A stretch of DNA of 64,000 nucleotides from Maricaulis sp017643475 (GCF_047123815.1 NZ_CP138920.1:2232001-2296000), one strand, 5' to 3'. Shown: positions 34,480 through 43,935, numbered from the stretch's first letter. Numbers and translations are program-made. Notes: generated by a model not told the origin, from the sequence alone.

Positions 34480-34532
34480 GGGGCCCTCCTTCCTTTGCAA
34501 ACTCAATTCATCGTTCAGCGAACATGGCGGGC

Positions 34533-34919
34533 TTAGAAATCGCCCAGTACCGCTGACATTTTCGATTTGAGCGTTCCAGCATTGAACGGCTTAACGATGT
34601 AGTTGTTGACGCCGGCCTTTTTGGCGGCAACCACGTTTTCCGTTTTGGACTCTGCTGTAACCATGATGAACGGGGTCGATTTGAGCCCCTCATCGGCGCG
34701 CACTTTCTGCAGAAGCTCGTAGCCGGTCATCGGCTCCATGTTCCAGTCTGAGATTACCAGACCGTACTTGTTCTTCTGCATTTTCTCGAAAGCTTCTTGC
34801 CCGTCCGCAGCGTCATCGACGTTCTCGAATCCAATCTGCTTGAGCAGGTTGCGAATGATGCGGATCATGGTTTTGTAGTCGTCTACTACCAGGATCGGCA
34901 TAGTCATTTCGACAGCCAT
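34533..34919 (-). CDS. cheY: Chemotaxis response regulator CheY
   Basis: A 128-aa single-domain receiver. It has the acidic pair Asp13/Asp14, phosphorylation site Asp58 (VISDWN), Thr88, Tyr107 and Lys110, so all switch residues are present. When phosphorylated it binds the flagellar motor. Its pairing with cheZ, and the absence of an output domain, identify it as CheY rather than a generic receiver. ATG 34919 has GGAG 7 nt upstream; a weak AAGACAGC/GCTGTCCTT inverted repeat lies in the leader at 34953-34980. Confidence 0.95.
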   Translation of the reverse strand: MAVEMTMPILVVDDYKTMIRIIRNLLKQIGFENVDDAADGQEAFEKMQKNKYGLVISDWNMEPMTGYELLQKVRADEGLKSTPFIMVTAESKTENVVAAKKAGVNNYIVKPFNAGTLKSKMSAVLGDF

Positions 34920-35041
34920 ACGTAGTCTCCATCCACTCGGCGTGTTCTTCCACAAGGACAGCTTTTTGTGCTGTCTTCAGGTGAACCCTAGACAAGCGCG
35001 GATAAAAATCGGTTAAAGCGGGAAAAAATACGGAGAGTCGC

Positions 35042-35485
35042 ATGTCCGAACAGACCGGTATTGAACTTGAAGATATGGAAATTGGCCTTTCTGCTGAGGC
35101 AGTTAGAGTGGTTTCTGAAGAAGATTTGGAACTGTTTGCCAAAGTGTCCGGTGATTACAATCCCGTGCACATGGACGAAGAATTTGCGCGCAAAACGCCT
35201 TTTCGCGGTCGAATTGCACATGGTGCACTGATCGCATCATTCATTTCCGGTGTGCTTGGAAACCAGCTCCCGGGACCGGGGGCGATCTTCCTCGGGCTGA
35301 ACATGCGCTTTGCCCTACCGACCCGGATCGGTGACGAGGTGACCACCCGCGTGACCGTCAAATCGGTTGACCTGAAATCCCGTAAGGCGGTTATGGATTG
35401 TGTGTGCATGGCCGACGGCAAGGAGCTGATGCGCGCGGAAGCCGAGGTCATGGTCCGCAAGCGCCGCAAGAAAAAGGACGCGTAA
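35042..35485 (+). CDS. MaoC-family (R)-specific enoyl-CoA hydratase
   Basis: A 147-aa hotdog-fold hydratase. The active-site segment SGDYNPVHMD carries the catalytic Asp and His, and FRGRIAHGALIASFISG is the second family block. It likely hydrates trans-2-enoyl-CoA to (R)-3-hydroxyacyl-CoA (PhaJ type) in beta-oxidation or polyhydroxyalkanoate supply; substrate is inference. A clear GGAGAG precedes ATG 35042. The C terminus is a run of Lys and Arg. ribF begins 4 nt after its stop. Confidence 0.9.
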   Translation: MSEQTGIELEDMEIGLSAEAVRVVSEEDLELFAKVSGDYNPVHMDEEFARKTPFRGRIAHGALIASFISGVLGNQLPGPGAIFLGLNMRFALPTRIGDEVTTRVTVKSVDLKSRKAVMDCVCMADGKELMRAEAEVMVRKRRKKKDA

Positions 35486-35488
35486 CAC

Positions 35489-36433
35489 TTGCGCGTCTGG
35501 GACGGATATAACGCCATCGAGGCTGAGGGACGGGGCTGTGTCATTGCCCTGGGCAATTTCGATGGCGTGCATGCAGGACACCAGGTGGTGATCGAGCGGG
35601 CGCGAGAGCTGGCCGAAGCCATGGATGCCCCGCTGGGCGTCGCTTTGTTTCAGCCGCACCCGCGACGCTTCTTTGCGCCTGACGCGCCGCCTTTCCGCAT
35701 CATGAGTGCTGGCGGCCGCAATGCGCGGCTTGCCGCGCTGGGCGTGTCCCACGTCTTCCAGCTCGAATTCAATGCGGCGATGGCCCAGATGTCGCCGCAA
35801 GTCTTTGTCGAGGACGTGCTTAACCAGGGGCTGGGCGTTTGCGGTGTAGTGACTGGCGCTGATTTCCACTTTGGCCACCGCCGCGCCGGAACGACCAAGG
35901 ATCTGACCGCTTTCGGCGATGCTCGCGGCATTCGCACCGATTTTGCCGAGCTGCTGGACAATGGTGTCGACAAGATCTCCTCGACCCGTATTCGCAAGGC
36001 CATCGCTGACGGCGCCATGGATGCCGTGAGGGTGTTGATGGGCCAGAGCTGGGTCGTTGAGGGGGAAGTCGCCCACGGCGACAAGCGTGGCCGCACGATC
36101 GGTTTCCCCACCGCCAATGTCGACATGTCTGATTATGTTCGTCCCGAACACGGTGTCTATGCTGTGCGCGTGGGCATTGATGGCGAAGCGGCGGAACGCC
36201 CGGCTGTCGCCAATTTCGGCTATCGCCCCACAGTGGACGGGCTGACCGAGCGCTTCGAAATACATCTCTTCGACTTTGACGGCGATCTGTATGGCAAGAC
36301 ACTCAGCGTCGCCTTCGAAGCCTTTATCCGGCCCGAGATGAAGTTTGACGGGCTGGATGCGCTGAAGGCACAGATCGCAACGGATGCGGCAACAGCGCGC
36401 GACTTGCTGAGCGCTGCGGCTGGACCGTCCTGA
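35489..36433 (+). CDS. ribF: Bifunctional riboflavin kinase / FAD synthetase RibF
   Basis: Makes FMN and then FAD from riboflavin and ATP; 314 aa. The N-terminal nucleotidyl-transferase domain shows ALGNFDGVHAGHQVVI and STRIRKAIADG. The C-terminal flavokinase domain shows GEVAHGDKRGRTIGFPTANV and RPAVANFGYRPTVDG. The start is TTG 35489 with AAGGA 11 nt upstream. It is part of the conserved ribF-ileS-lspA order seen in many proteobacteria, here with 176 nt before ileS holding a GC-rich hairpin (36526-36541) and no gene. Confidence 0.95.
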   Translation: MRVWDGYNAIEAEGRGCVIALGNFDGVHAGHQVVIERARELAEAMDAPLGVALFQPHPRRFFAPDAPPFRIMSAGGRNARLAALGVSHVFQLEFNAAMAQMSPQVFVEDVLNQGLGVCGVVTGADFHFGHRRAGTTKDLTAFGDARGIRTDFAELLDNGVDKISSTRIRKAIADGAMDAVRVLMGQSWVVEGEVAHGDKRGRTIGFPTANVDMSDYVRPEHGVYAVRVGIDGEAAERPAVANFGYRPTVDGLTERFEIHLFDFDGDLYGKTLSVAFEAFIRPEMKFDGLDALKAQIATDAATARDLLSAAAGPS

Positions 36434-36609
36434 CGGCCTCTGTTACACGCGGTGCATGGTCCAATCTGAATTGCATACGACGTTCGAGAATATGGCTGCG
36501 GCCATAGCGGCGCGCCGAATTATCGGCCCGGGCTGCCGGGCTTGATGCTCGCAGTTCCGGGTAGTGCGAACACGTTTGTAATTGATCCATATTCCAGGGA
36601 CTGAATCCG

Positions 36610-39576
36610 ATGACGGATACCACGGCCGATAACGGCACCGAGACCACCCGCGATTACCGCCCGACGCTTTTCCTTCCTGAGACCGATTTCCCCATGCGGG
36701 CCGGTCTGCCCAAGAAGGAGCCTGAATGGCTGGCGCGCTGGGAAGAACTGAACGTCTACGAAAACCTGCGCGCGCAGAGCGAAGGCCGCGAGCGCTGGGT
36801 CCTGCATGACGGCCCACCCTATGCCAATGGTCACATCCATATCGGTACGGGTCAGAACAAGATCCTCAAGGACATCGTCGTTCGCTCGCACCAGATGCTG
36901 GGCTTTGATGCGCCTTACCGTCCGGGCTGGGACTGTCACGGCCTGCCGATCGAATGGAAGGTCGAACAGAATTTCCGCGCCAAGGGCAAGCGCAAGGATG
37001 ACGTTCCGAAAAAGGAGTTCCGCGCAGCCTGTCGTGAGTATGCCGAGGAATGGGTTGGCGTTCAGCGTGACGAGTTCAAACGCCTCGGCGTCGCCGGCGA
37101 GTGGAATGATCCCTACACCACGATGGCTTTTTCTGCGGAAGCCGCGATCGTGCGCGAATTCCTGAAATTCGTTGAACAGGGTCTCGTCTTTTCCGGCTCT
37201 GCACCGGTGATGTGGTCGCCGGTCGAACAGACCGCCCTGGCCGAGGCCGAGGTCGAGTACCAGGACAAGACGTCTTCCACGATCTTCGTGAAATTCCCGG
37301 TCCGAGGTGTTCGCAAGGATGGCTCGGCGGTTCCCAAGGAATGTGTCGGTGCCCATGTCGTCATCTGGACGACCACCCCGTGGACGATCCCGGGCAACAA
37401 GGCGATCTGCTATTCGCCGGACGTGCGTTACGGCCTCTACAAGATCACCGCGATGAAGGCGACGGATTTTGCGCCCTGGTCGATGCCGGGTGACACGCTG
37501 ATCGTCGCCGACAATCTGTGGGAAGAAACCAAGGAAGCCGCTTTCATCGAGCGCGCTGACCGGATCTGCAATGTCGATCCGTCCGGCCTGGTCTGTTCGC
37601 ACCCGCTGTTCGAGGCAGATCGGTTCTGGAACTATCCGGTGCCGCTGCTGGCGGGTGACCACGTCACTGACGAAGCCGGTACGGGCTTTGTCCACACGGC
37701 CCCCAGCCATGGCGCGGAGGACTATGTTGCCTGGATGGAAAATCCGGAATGGCATGACAAGCAACAGCCGGTTCCGCACATGGTGGGCGAGGACGGGTCG
37801 TATTACGATCACATCCCGCTGTTTGCCGGCCTGCACATCATCCGCCTGGACGGCAAGAAACAGGGCCAGGACGGTCCGGCCAACAAGGCGGTGATGGATC
37901 AGCTGATCGAGCAGGGCAAACTGCTGGCGCGCGGTCGTCTGGAACACTCCTATCCGCACTCCTGGCGGTCCAAGGCTCCAGTCATCTTCCGCAATACGCA
38001 GCAGTGGTTCATCGCCATCGATCGCCCGATGAAGACGGGCGGCACGCTGCGTGAAGCGGCGCTCAAGGCCATCGGCGAGACCGAATGGACGCCGCCGCAG
38101 GCAGAAAACCGCATCCGTTCCATGGTCGAGGGGCGCCCGGACTGGCTGGTCTCGCGCCAGCGTGCCTGGGGCGTGCCGCTGACCATGTTTGTCGAAAAGG
38201 GCACGGGCCACGTTCTTAACGACCACAAGGTCCATGAACGCATTGTCCGCGCCGTCGAGGAAGAGGGCGCCGACGCCTGGTTCGAACGTCCCTCCGAGGA
38301 TTTCCTGGGCAGCGATTACAAGGCCGATGAATGGGAGAAGGTCACCGACATCCTGGATGTCTGGTTTGACAGTGGTTCCACACACGCGTTCTCTCTGGAG
38401 GACCGCAAGAGCCAGAAATGGCCGGCGGATCTCTACCTGGAAGGGTCTGACCAGCATCGCGGCTGGTTCCAGTCCTCCCTGCTGGAGAGCTGCGGTACGC
38501 GTGGACGTGCGCCCTATAATGGTGTTCTGACCCACGGATTTGTCATGGCCGGCGATGGCCGCAAGATGTCCAAGTCGCTGGGCAATACGCTGGCCCCCAA
38601 CGAGATTGCCAAGAAATACGGCATCGAGATCATGCGTCTCTGGGTGGCAGCCCAGGAGTTCACGATGGATCTGCGTATCTCCGAGGAGATCCTGCAGACC
38701 AGCGTCGACGCCTATCGCAAGCTGCGCAACACGATGCGCTATCTGCTGGGCGCGCTGGACGGTTTCGATGACACCGAGGCCCTGCCATATGACCGCATGC
38801 CGTCGCTGGAACGCTGGGTTCTGCACCGCCTGACCGAGCTGGATGAGGTCGTGAAGTCCGGCTACGAGGCCTATGACTTCAAGAAGGTCTATTCGGCCCT
38901 GTTCAATTTCTGTGTCGTCGACCTGTCCGCCTTCTATCTCGATGTGCGCAAAGACAGCCTCTACTGCGACCGTCCGGACAGTGACCGCCGCCGCGCCTGT
39001 CGCACGGTGATGCATGAAGTCTTCATGCGTCTGACGGCATGGCTCGCCCCGATCATGCCCTTCACCATGGAAGAAGCCTGGCTGTCGCGCTTCCCGTCCG
39101 AGACGGACAGCGTGCACTACCGCACCTTCCCGGAAACACCGGAAGACTGGCGTGACGGTGCGCGTGCGGAACGCTGGCAGACCATTCGCCGTCTGCGCCG
39201 TGTTGTCACCGGTGCCCTGGAAGTTGAACGCCGTGAAAAGCGTATCGGCTCCAGCCTGGAAGCCGCGCCGAAAGTCTATGTCACCGATCCGGCCTATCGC
39301 GAGGCGCTTGGCACCGAGGCGGGGGGCGATCTGGACGAGTTCCTCGCCGAAATCTCCATCACCAGCCAGGCGAGCCTGGTCGATGAAGCCGGACCGGACA
39401 GCGCCTTCCGCATCGAGGATGTCAATGACATCTCTGTCGACCCGGGCAAGGCGGATGGCAGCAAATGCGCGCGCTCGTGGAAATACTCCCCGGATGTCGG
39501 TTCCGACCCGCGTTATCCCGACGTCACCCCGCGTGACGCGGATGCGCTGGCTTATTGGGACAAGCTGAATGGCTAA
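36610..39576 (+). CDS. ileS: Isoleucyl-tRNA synthetase
   Basis: Class I synthetase of 988 aa that charges tRNA-Ile and edits valine. The HIGH-type signature is PYANGHIHIGTG, and RKMSKSLGN is KMSKS. The CP1 editing domain (VVIWTTTPWTIPGNKA, DEAGTGFVHTAPSHGAED) is intact. Near the C terminus the zinc-finger remnant reads KCARSW, where E. coli has a C-x2-C (KCPRCW), so one metal ligand is lost. The ATG lies right after a weak site (GGGACTGAATCCG). lspA overlaps its last 8 nt. Confidence 0.97.
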   Translation: MTDTTADNGTETTRDYRPTLFLPETDFPMRAGLPKKEPEWLARWEELNVYENLRAQSEGRERWVLHDGPPYANGHIHIGTGQNKILKDIVVRSHQMLGFDAPYRPGWDCHGLPIEWKVEQNFRAKGKRKDDVPKKEFRAACREYAEEWVGVQRDEFKRLGVAGEWNDPYTTMAFSAEAAIVREFLKFVEQGLVFSGSAPVMWSPVEQTALAEAEVEYQDKTSSTIFVKFPVRGVRKDGSAVPKECVGAHVVIWTTTPWTIPGNKAICYSPDVRYGLYKITAMKATDFAPWSMPGDTLIVADNLWEETKEAAFIERADRICNVDPSGLVCSHPLFEADRFWNYPVPLLAGDHVTDEAGTGFVHTAPSHGAEDYVAWMENPEWHDKQQPVPHMVGEDGSYYDHIPLFAGLHIIRLDGKKQGQDGPANKAVMDQLIEQGKLLARGRLEHSYPHSWRSKAPVIFRNTQQWFIAIDRPMKTGGTLREAALKAIGETEWTPPQAENRIRSMVEGRPDWLVSRQRAWGVPLTMFVEKGTGHVLNDHKVHERIVRAVEEEGADAWFERPSEDFLGSDYKADEWEKVTDILDVWFDSGSTHAFSLEDRKSQKWPADLYLEGSDQHRGWFQSSLLESCGTRGRAPYNGVLTHGFVMAGDGRKMSKSLGNTLAPNEIAKKYGIEIMRLWVAAQEFTMDLRISEEILQTSVDAYRKLRNTMRYLLGALDGFDDTEALPYDRMPSLERWVLHRLTELDEVVKSGYEAYDFKKVYSALFNFCVVDLSAFYLDVRKDSLYCDRPDSDRRRACRTVMHEVFMRLTAWLAPIMPFTMEEAWLSRFPSETDSVHYRTFPETPEDWRDGARAERWQTIRRLRRVVTGALEVERREKRIGSSLEAAPKVYVTDPAYREALGTEAGGDLDEFLAEISITSQASLVDEAGPDSAFRIEDVNDISVDPGKADGSKCARSWKYSPDVGSDPRYPDVTPRDADALAYWDKLNG

Positions 39577-40159
39577 TCCAGCCAGTGAAGTGCTGAAACG
39601 ATTGTCTCAACCGGGTCATGCTCGGCTGGGCCTTTCGCTGGCGGGCGGCATTATCTTGCTGGATCAGCTGAGCAAGTGGCTCGTGCTCAACGGGCTCAAT
39701 TTTTCGCCGGCAGGCTGTCTGGACTTTCAGCTGGGCCGCGAAGGCGGGCTGAATACGTGCGGGCATCTGGAAATCTCCCCGATCTTTGACCTGACCATGG
39801 TCTGGAACAAGGGTGTGAGCTTTGGCCTGCTGGGCGCGGACAATATCATCGGTCGTCTCGTCCTGATCACGTTCTCGCTGGTGATTTCCGGCGTCCTGAT
39901 CGCAGGCCTGCTGGGGTACGGGCCGCTCAAGGTGGATCGCAAGCTGGTCGTGATAGCCTTTGGCATGATCATCGGCGGAGCAATTGGCAATGTTGTCGAT
40001 CGCATCCTGTTTGGTGCTGTTGTCGACTTCCTCAATTTCTCTGATGTCTGGTTCCCCTGGGTCTTCAACGTTGCTGATGTGGGGATCAATGTGGGTGTCG
40101 GTCTGATCATACTCGACATCATCCTGAATGAGCGGCAGGGTGACCCCGACAAGTCTTGA
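39569..40159 (+). CDS. lspA: Prolipoprotein signal peptidase II (LspA)
   Basis: Cleaves signal peptides of diacylated prolipoproteins in the inner membrane; 196 aa with four transmembrane helices. Catalytic Asp144 (GNVVDR) and Asp170 (FNVADVGI) are present, with the VWNKGVSFGLL segment typical of the family. A 22-residue insertion after helix 1 (about 46-68) contains two cysteines, Cys50 and Cys64, that could form a periplasmic disulfide. It overlaps ileS by 8 nt and probably relies on translational coupling. Many lipoproteins in this window are its clients. Confidence 0.95.
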   Translation: MANPASEVLKRLSQPGHARLGLSLAGGIILLDQLSKWLVLNGLNFSPAGCLDFQLGREGGLNTCGHLEISPIFDLTMVWNKGVSFGLLGADNIIGRLVLITFSLVISGVLIAGLLGYGPLKVDRKLVVIAFGMIIGGAIGNVVDRILFGAVVDFLNFSDVWFPWVFNVADVGINVGVGLIILDIILNERQGDPDKS

Positions 40160-40231
40160 TGGACTCCGGGCTGGAGCTTGGGGCAAGATGCCGCTAAACA
40201 TGTGCCCAATCGAATTTGGAGCTTAACCAAA

Positions 40232-40774
40232 ATGCGTTTGCGTTCCGCCATTTTTGCCGCCCTCGGGGTGTCCCTGGCCGTTTCCGGCTGCAGCAGTGTA
40301 GGCCGTGCTGTGTCTTCCGAGCGCAATGCGCCGGATGAATTCCGCACCGTGACGATTGCGCCGCTGACCGTGCCGCCGGAATACAATCTGCGCCCGCCGC
40401 GCCCAGGTGAGCCGCGTCCGGAAGAAATCTACCCGGACCAGCGCGCACGTGCAGCCCTGCTGGGTTCAAGTGCAGCATTTGAAGGCTCCGACGCCGAGGC
40501 ACTGCTTGTTGCTCAGGCGGGTGGTGGAGCGGCTGATCCGTTCATCCGTTCCATTATCGACGGTGAGACGGCCAGCGTTGTGCGCAAGAACCGTGGTTTC
40601 GCTGACCAGATCCTGTTCTGGCGCGATGGCGAGTATCGCCCGCCGGTTGATGCGACCCCGCTCGACGCCGCCGACGAAGCCGAGCGCCTTGAAAGCGTCA
40701 ACAGCGTGACTGGTGGGGGCGAGATCGAAATCGAACGCGACCGCGACCTGCTGCCGAAACTGCCGGGCCTCTAG
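40232..40774 (+). CDS. bamF: DUF3035 lipoprotein, BamF-like (beta-barrel assembly)
   Basis: A 180-aa lipoprotein with the lipobox LAVSGC (Cys about 20). It carries the DUF3035 segment (VPPEYNLRPPRPGEPRP) near residue 50; this motif is shared with BamC and marks the alphaproteobacterial BAM subunit BamF. It likely helps insert outer-membrane barrels. The assignment rests on the motif and on the lspA neighbourhood. ATG 40232 is preferred; the frame extends upstream to 40178 without sense. mutL starts 55 nt downstream. Confidence 0.75.
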   Translation: MRLRSAIFAALGVSLAVSGCSSVGRAVSSERNAPDEFRTVTIAPLTVPPEYNLRPPRPGEPRPEEIYPDQRARAALLGSSAAFEGSDAEALLVAQAGGGAADPFIRSIIDGETASVVRKNRGFADQILFWRDGEYRPPVDATPLDAADEAERLESVNSVTGGGEIEIERDRDLLPKLPGL

Positions 40775-40804
40775 GCGCCAGCTGTTTCAGCTCTTGACCG
40801 ACTC

Positions 40805-40828
40805 AGGGCCAGCCGAAAGGTTGGCCCT
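40805..40828 (+). promoter_or_regulatory. Hairpin holding the mutL ribosome site in its loop
   Basis: AGGGCCA (40805-40811) pairs with TGGCCCT (40822-40828), which abuts the ATG at 40829. The ten-base loop contains GAAAGG, the Shine-Dalgarno, 8 nt from the start codon. It could mask or expose the site and tune translation. Confidence 0.45.
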
Positions 40829-42712
40829 ATGTCTTTGAGCGTGACCAAACCCGTCATCCGCCGGCTGTCGCCGGAAACCATCAACCGGATCGCTGCCGGT
40901 GAGGTGGTTGAACGGCCGGCTTCTGTCATCAAGGAACTGGTCGAGAATGCGCTGGACGCTGGTGCGCGCCGCATCGACATCAACGCTGAGGGCGGTGGCC
41001 TGTCCCGGCTCGTCATCGAGGATGATGGTAAGGGCATGTCCCCCGAAGAGCTCGAACTTTGCATCGAGCGCCACGCGACGTCCAAACTCCCTGTCGGAGA
41101 CGATGGCGCGGATGACCTCCTGAACATCGATACAATGGGGTTTCGCGGCGAGGCGCTCCCGTCGATAGGCTCCATTGCACGCCTCTCCATCGTGACCCAG
41201 GCCCGTGGCGAGGGCGATGCCTGGACCATCACGGTCGAGGGCGGTGTGAGTTCAGGCGCGGCGCCAACCGCACCGCTTGGCCGGTCTGGCACCCGGGTCG
41301 AGGTTCGCGATCTGTTTTATGCCACGCCGGCACGCCTGAAATTTCTCAAGAGCGAGCGTTCGGAAAACCAGGGTATTTCCGATGTCATCAAGCGCCTCGC
41401 CATGTCACGTCCCGATGTCGGTTTTTTCCTGACCCTGGATGGCCGCAAGCGCTTCTCCGTTGCCGCCGAGGACGATGAGAGCGTTGCCAGCCGCAAGGCC
41501 CGTATGGCGGCTGTGCTCGGCGCGGACTTTGGCGACAATGCGCTGGAAGTTGACCAGGAGCGCGAAGGGGTTCGCGTGACCGGTTTTGCCAGCCTGCCGA
41601 CTTATTCGCGCGGCAATTCCCTGCATCAATATCTCTTCGTCAATGGTCGACCGGTACGTGACAAGCTGTTGGGCGGTGCCGTGCGCGGAGCTTACCAGGA
41701 TTTCCTGGCCCGTGATCGATACCCGGTTGTGGCGCTGAATGTGGAATTGCCGACCGACCAGGTGGACGTGAATGTGCATCCGGCCAAGGCCGAAGTGCGT
41801 TTTCGCGACGCGGCGCTGGTGCGCGGTCTGATTGTCGGCTCCCTGCGTCATGCGCTGGCCGCGGCCGGCCACCGCGCCTCGACGACCGTGTCCGGATTTG
41901 CGTTGGGCGCGGCGCGCCCGGAAGGCTTCAATAGCGGTCCTCGTCCCGCCTATCAGTCTGCCGCTTCGCATGTGGCCGGCTGGGGGCGCCCGCCGATACC
42001 TTCAGAGCCCACGCAGGCGGAGGTCTTTGATCCGGGCCTTTCGGTGCGGATGGAAACGCCCGGTTTCGAAACGGGTTCGGCTCAGGGCGAGCTACCGCCG
42101 CAGCCGGTTCCTGAAACCCAGTCTGAGCCGAGCTGGCCACTGGGGGTCGCCCGGGCGCAATTGCACGAAACCTATGTCGTCGCCCAGACCGGTGATGGCA
42201 TTGTCATTGTCGACCAGCACGCCGCCCATGAACGCCTTGTCTATGAGCGCATGAAGAAGATGATTGCCGAGACCGGTGTTCAGCGTCAGCGCCTGCTTGT
42301 GCCCGAGATTGTCGATCTCGACGAGAACGAGGCGCGTCGCTTGCTGGACCGCACGGAAGAACTCGCCGAGCTGGGTCTGGTGGTCGAGGCATTTGGTGCG
42401 GGTGCAATCGCCGTGCGCGAAACGCCAGCCTTGCTCAAGAAGCTGGATGTCCAGGGTCTGATCCGTGATCTTGCGGACGACCTGGCCGCCTATGATCAGG
42501 CCTTGTCTCTAAAAGAAAAGCTTGAGGACGTCGTCGGCACCATGGCCTGTCATGGCTCAGTTCGATCCGGCCGCCGTCTAACCGGTGAGGAAATGAACGC
42601 GCTGCTACGGGAAATGGAAGCGACCCCGCATTCCGGCCAGTGCAATCACGGCCGTCCGACCTATGTCGAACTGAAGCTGGCTGATATCGAACGATTGTTC
42701 GGACGGCGCTAG
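40829..42712 (+). CDS. mutL: DNA mismatch repair protein MutL
   Basis: Couples MutS recognition to strand incision in mismatch repair; 627 aa. The N-terminal GHKL ATPase is complete: IAAGEVVERPASVIKELVENALDAGA, DDGKGM, GFRGEALPSI and the lid. The transducer domain is followed by a Pro-rich linker (about 355-430). The C-terminal dimerisation domain shows DQHAAHERLVYERMK. The motif DQHAAHE(R/K)xxYE marks the MutL endonuclease metal site, so this MutL may nick DNA itself, in a genome probably lacking MutH. The stop shares CTAG with the convergent gene. Confidence 0.97.
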   Translation: MSLSVTKPVIRRLSPETINRIAAGEVVERPASVIKELVENALDAGARRIDINAEGGGLSRLVIEDDGKGMSPEELELCIERHATSKLPVGDDGADDLLNIDTMGFRGEALPSIGSIARLSIVTQARGEGDAWTITVEGGVSSGAAPTAPLGRSGTRVEVRDLFYATPARLKFLKSERSENQGISDVIKRLAMSRPDVGFFLTLDGRKRFSVAAEDDESVASRKARMAAVLGADFGDNALEVDQEREGVRVTGFASLPTYSRGNSLHQYLFVNGRPVRDKLLGGAVRGAYQDFLARDRYPVVALNVELPTDQVDVNVHPAKAEVRFRDAALVRGLIVGSLRHALAAAGHRASTTVSGFALGAARPEGFNSGPRPAYQSAASHVAGWGRPPIPSEPTQAEVFDPGLSVRMETPGFETGSAQGELPPQPVPETQSEPSWPLGVARAQLHETYVVAQTGDGIVIVDQHAAHERLVYERMKKMIAETGVQRQRLLVPEIVDLDENEARRLLDRTEELAELGLVVEAFGAGAIAVRETPALLKKLDVQGLIRDLADDLAAYDQALSLKEKLEDVVGTMACHGSVRSGRRLTGEEMNALLREMEATPHSGQCNHGRPTYVELKLADIERLFGRR

Positions 42713-43833
42713 GCCGCGATGTTTTGGTATTGCCCGCCGAGCACTGCAGCGAATTCATGATAGATGTCATAGGCATCATCAACTTCGAGCCGGTTCGGCA
42801 GTTTCTCGGGCAGCCGGAAGTCCCAGAAGCTGCAGATATGGTTGATGGCCGCCAGATCTTCACCGATCGAGATGAACAGGCTCGGCGCGCGCAGGAGGAA
42901 GCTGCGAAATGCGCCAGGGTCATTCTTGTTCACCAGCGCATCGAACGCCTGGTCGTAGGCCTTCATCGAATTTTCGACGGACTTGAATTTCTCGGCAACG
43001 GTTCGAAGGATGGACCTGCGTGTCAGGTCCAGCTGTTTTTCATCTTCCGGATGAGCGCGAATAAAGCGCGTAGAGATCATGCGGTTTGCCGTGCGCCGGA
43101 TTTTCAGCTGAAGGTCTGCGATGTTCCACTTGTAGTACAACAATCCCTTCCAGCCGAAGAGGCCTTGCTCATATTCTTCCGGATCAAGCCGCAGCGTCTG
43201 GCGCAGCGGTTCCAGGGATGAGGATTGTTCGTTGCGCATGATCAGCTGCGCCAACTTGATCGAGATGGCCTTGGCCTCCGGGCCGGAAATTCCGTAGGCA
43301 AGCTCGACGAGGGAACCGATCTGACCCTCGACATATCCCTCCACCTTCGTCAGGTCAGCTTCGGAGATATCGAAGTAACAGCTGGAGACGGCTGACCCCG
43401 AGTGCTGCACCCGCTCGCGCAGGAGATACGGATCAAGCGAGGGCAGGCGGGCGAACTCCTTAAGTACAGCCAGATCGCGCTCGAACTCGACCGGGTCCAC
43501 TTCCGTGCCCAGGGCCTCATCCAGAGCGGACTGAAGATTGCGCTGCTCGATGAAAAAACTGAAGCCGCCAAGTCCCAGATCATCATGATCGAGCGCAAAC
43601 ACCACCTTCGTCGCGGTTTGCTGCTCGGACTCCACTAGATCCCGCTCATTGGCGCGGATCGTGTGCTTGATGAAGATCGCCTGGTTCAGGCGGTGGTTCA
43701 GGAACAAAGGCTGTTGGGTGTACTCGTCGGTTTCGCGGTAACGTTCCTTCACTCTCAACAAGTTGAGAATGCGGGCCGTGGATGCGGAGTCCCGCACCTG
43801 TGCCAAACTTCTGACTTTGAAACCCGCGGACAT
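42709..43833 (-). CDS. Hypothetical protein, 374 aa
   Basis: No family recognised. The protein is soluble, mostly helical and charged (for example LRVKERYRETDEYTQQPLF, DLTRRSILRTVAEKFKSVEN). There is no signal peptide or membrane segment. The codon use matches its neighbours, and both ends look natural: a clear ATG and a stop sharing CTAG (42709-42712) with mutL. It reads towards mutL and is isolated from the rsmD operon by about 100 nt. It could be an alphaproteobacterial lineage-specific protein; no function proposed. Confidence 0.8.
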   Translation of the reverse strand: MSAGFKVRSLAQVRDSASTARILNLLRVKERYRETDEYTQQPLFLNHRLNQAIFIKHTIRANERDLVESEQQTATKVVFALDHDDLGLGGFSFFIEQRNLQSALDEALGTEVDPVEFERDLAVLKEFARLPSLDPYLLRERVQHSGSAVSSCYFDISEADLTKVEGYVEGQIGSLVELAYGISGPEAKAISIKLAQLIMRNEQSSSLEPLRQTLRLDPEEYEQGLFGWKGLLYYKWNIADLQLKIRRTANRMISTRFIRAHPEDEKQLDLTRRSILRTVAEKFKSVENSMKAYDQAFDALVNKNDPGAFRSFLLRAPSLFISIGEDLAAINHICSFWDFRLPEKLPNRLEVDDAYDIYHEFAAVLGGQYQNIAA

Positions 43834-43935
43834 GGGACCACTTTCACTCGACCTTGTGAATGTGATGCCGAAGTCTTGGAATTACGTAAAGTTTTAGCCA
43901 AGTGTGTGGTTAAGCAACCGCTAAGTACGTCAGGG

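Noticed and set aside
34953..34980. Attenuator before cheY
   Set aside because: The AAGACAGC/GCTGTCCTT inverted repeat has a bulge and no T-run; too weak to call.
36520..39117. 865-codon open frame on the minus strand
   Set aside because: It lies wholly antisense to ileS, which has complete synthetase motifs. High GC codon bias leaves few stops in the mirrored frame.
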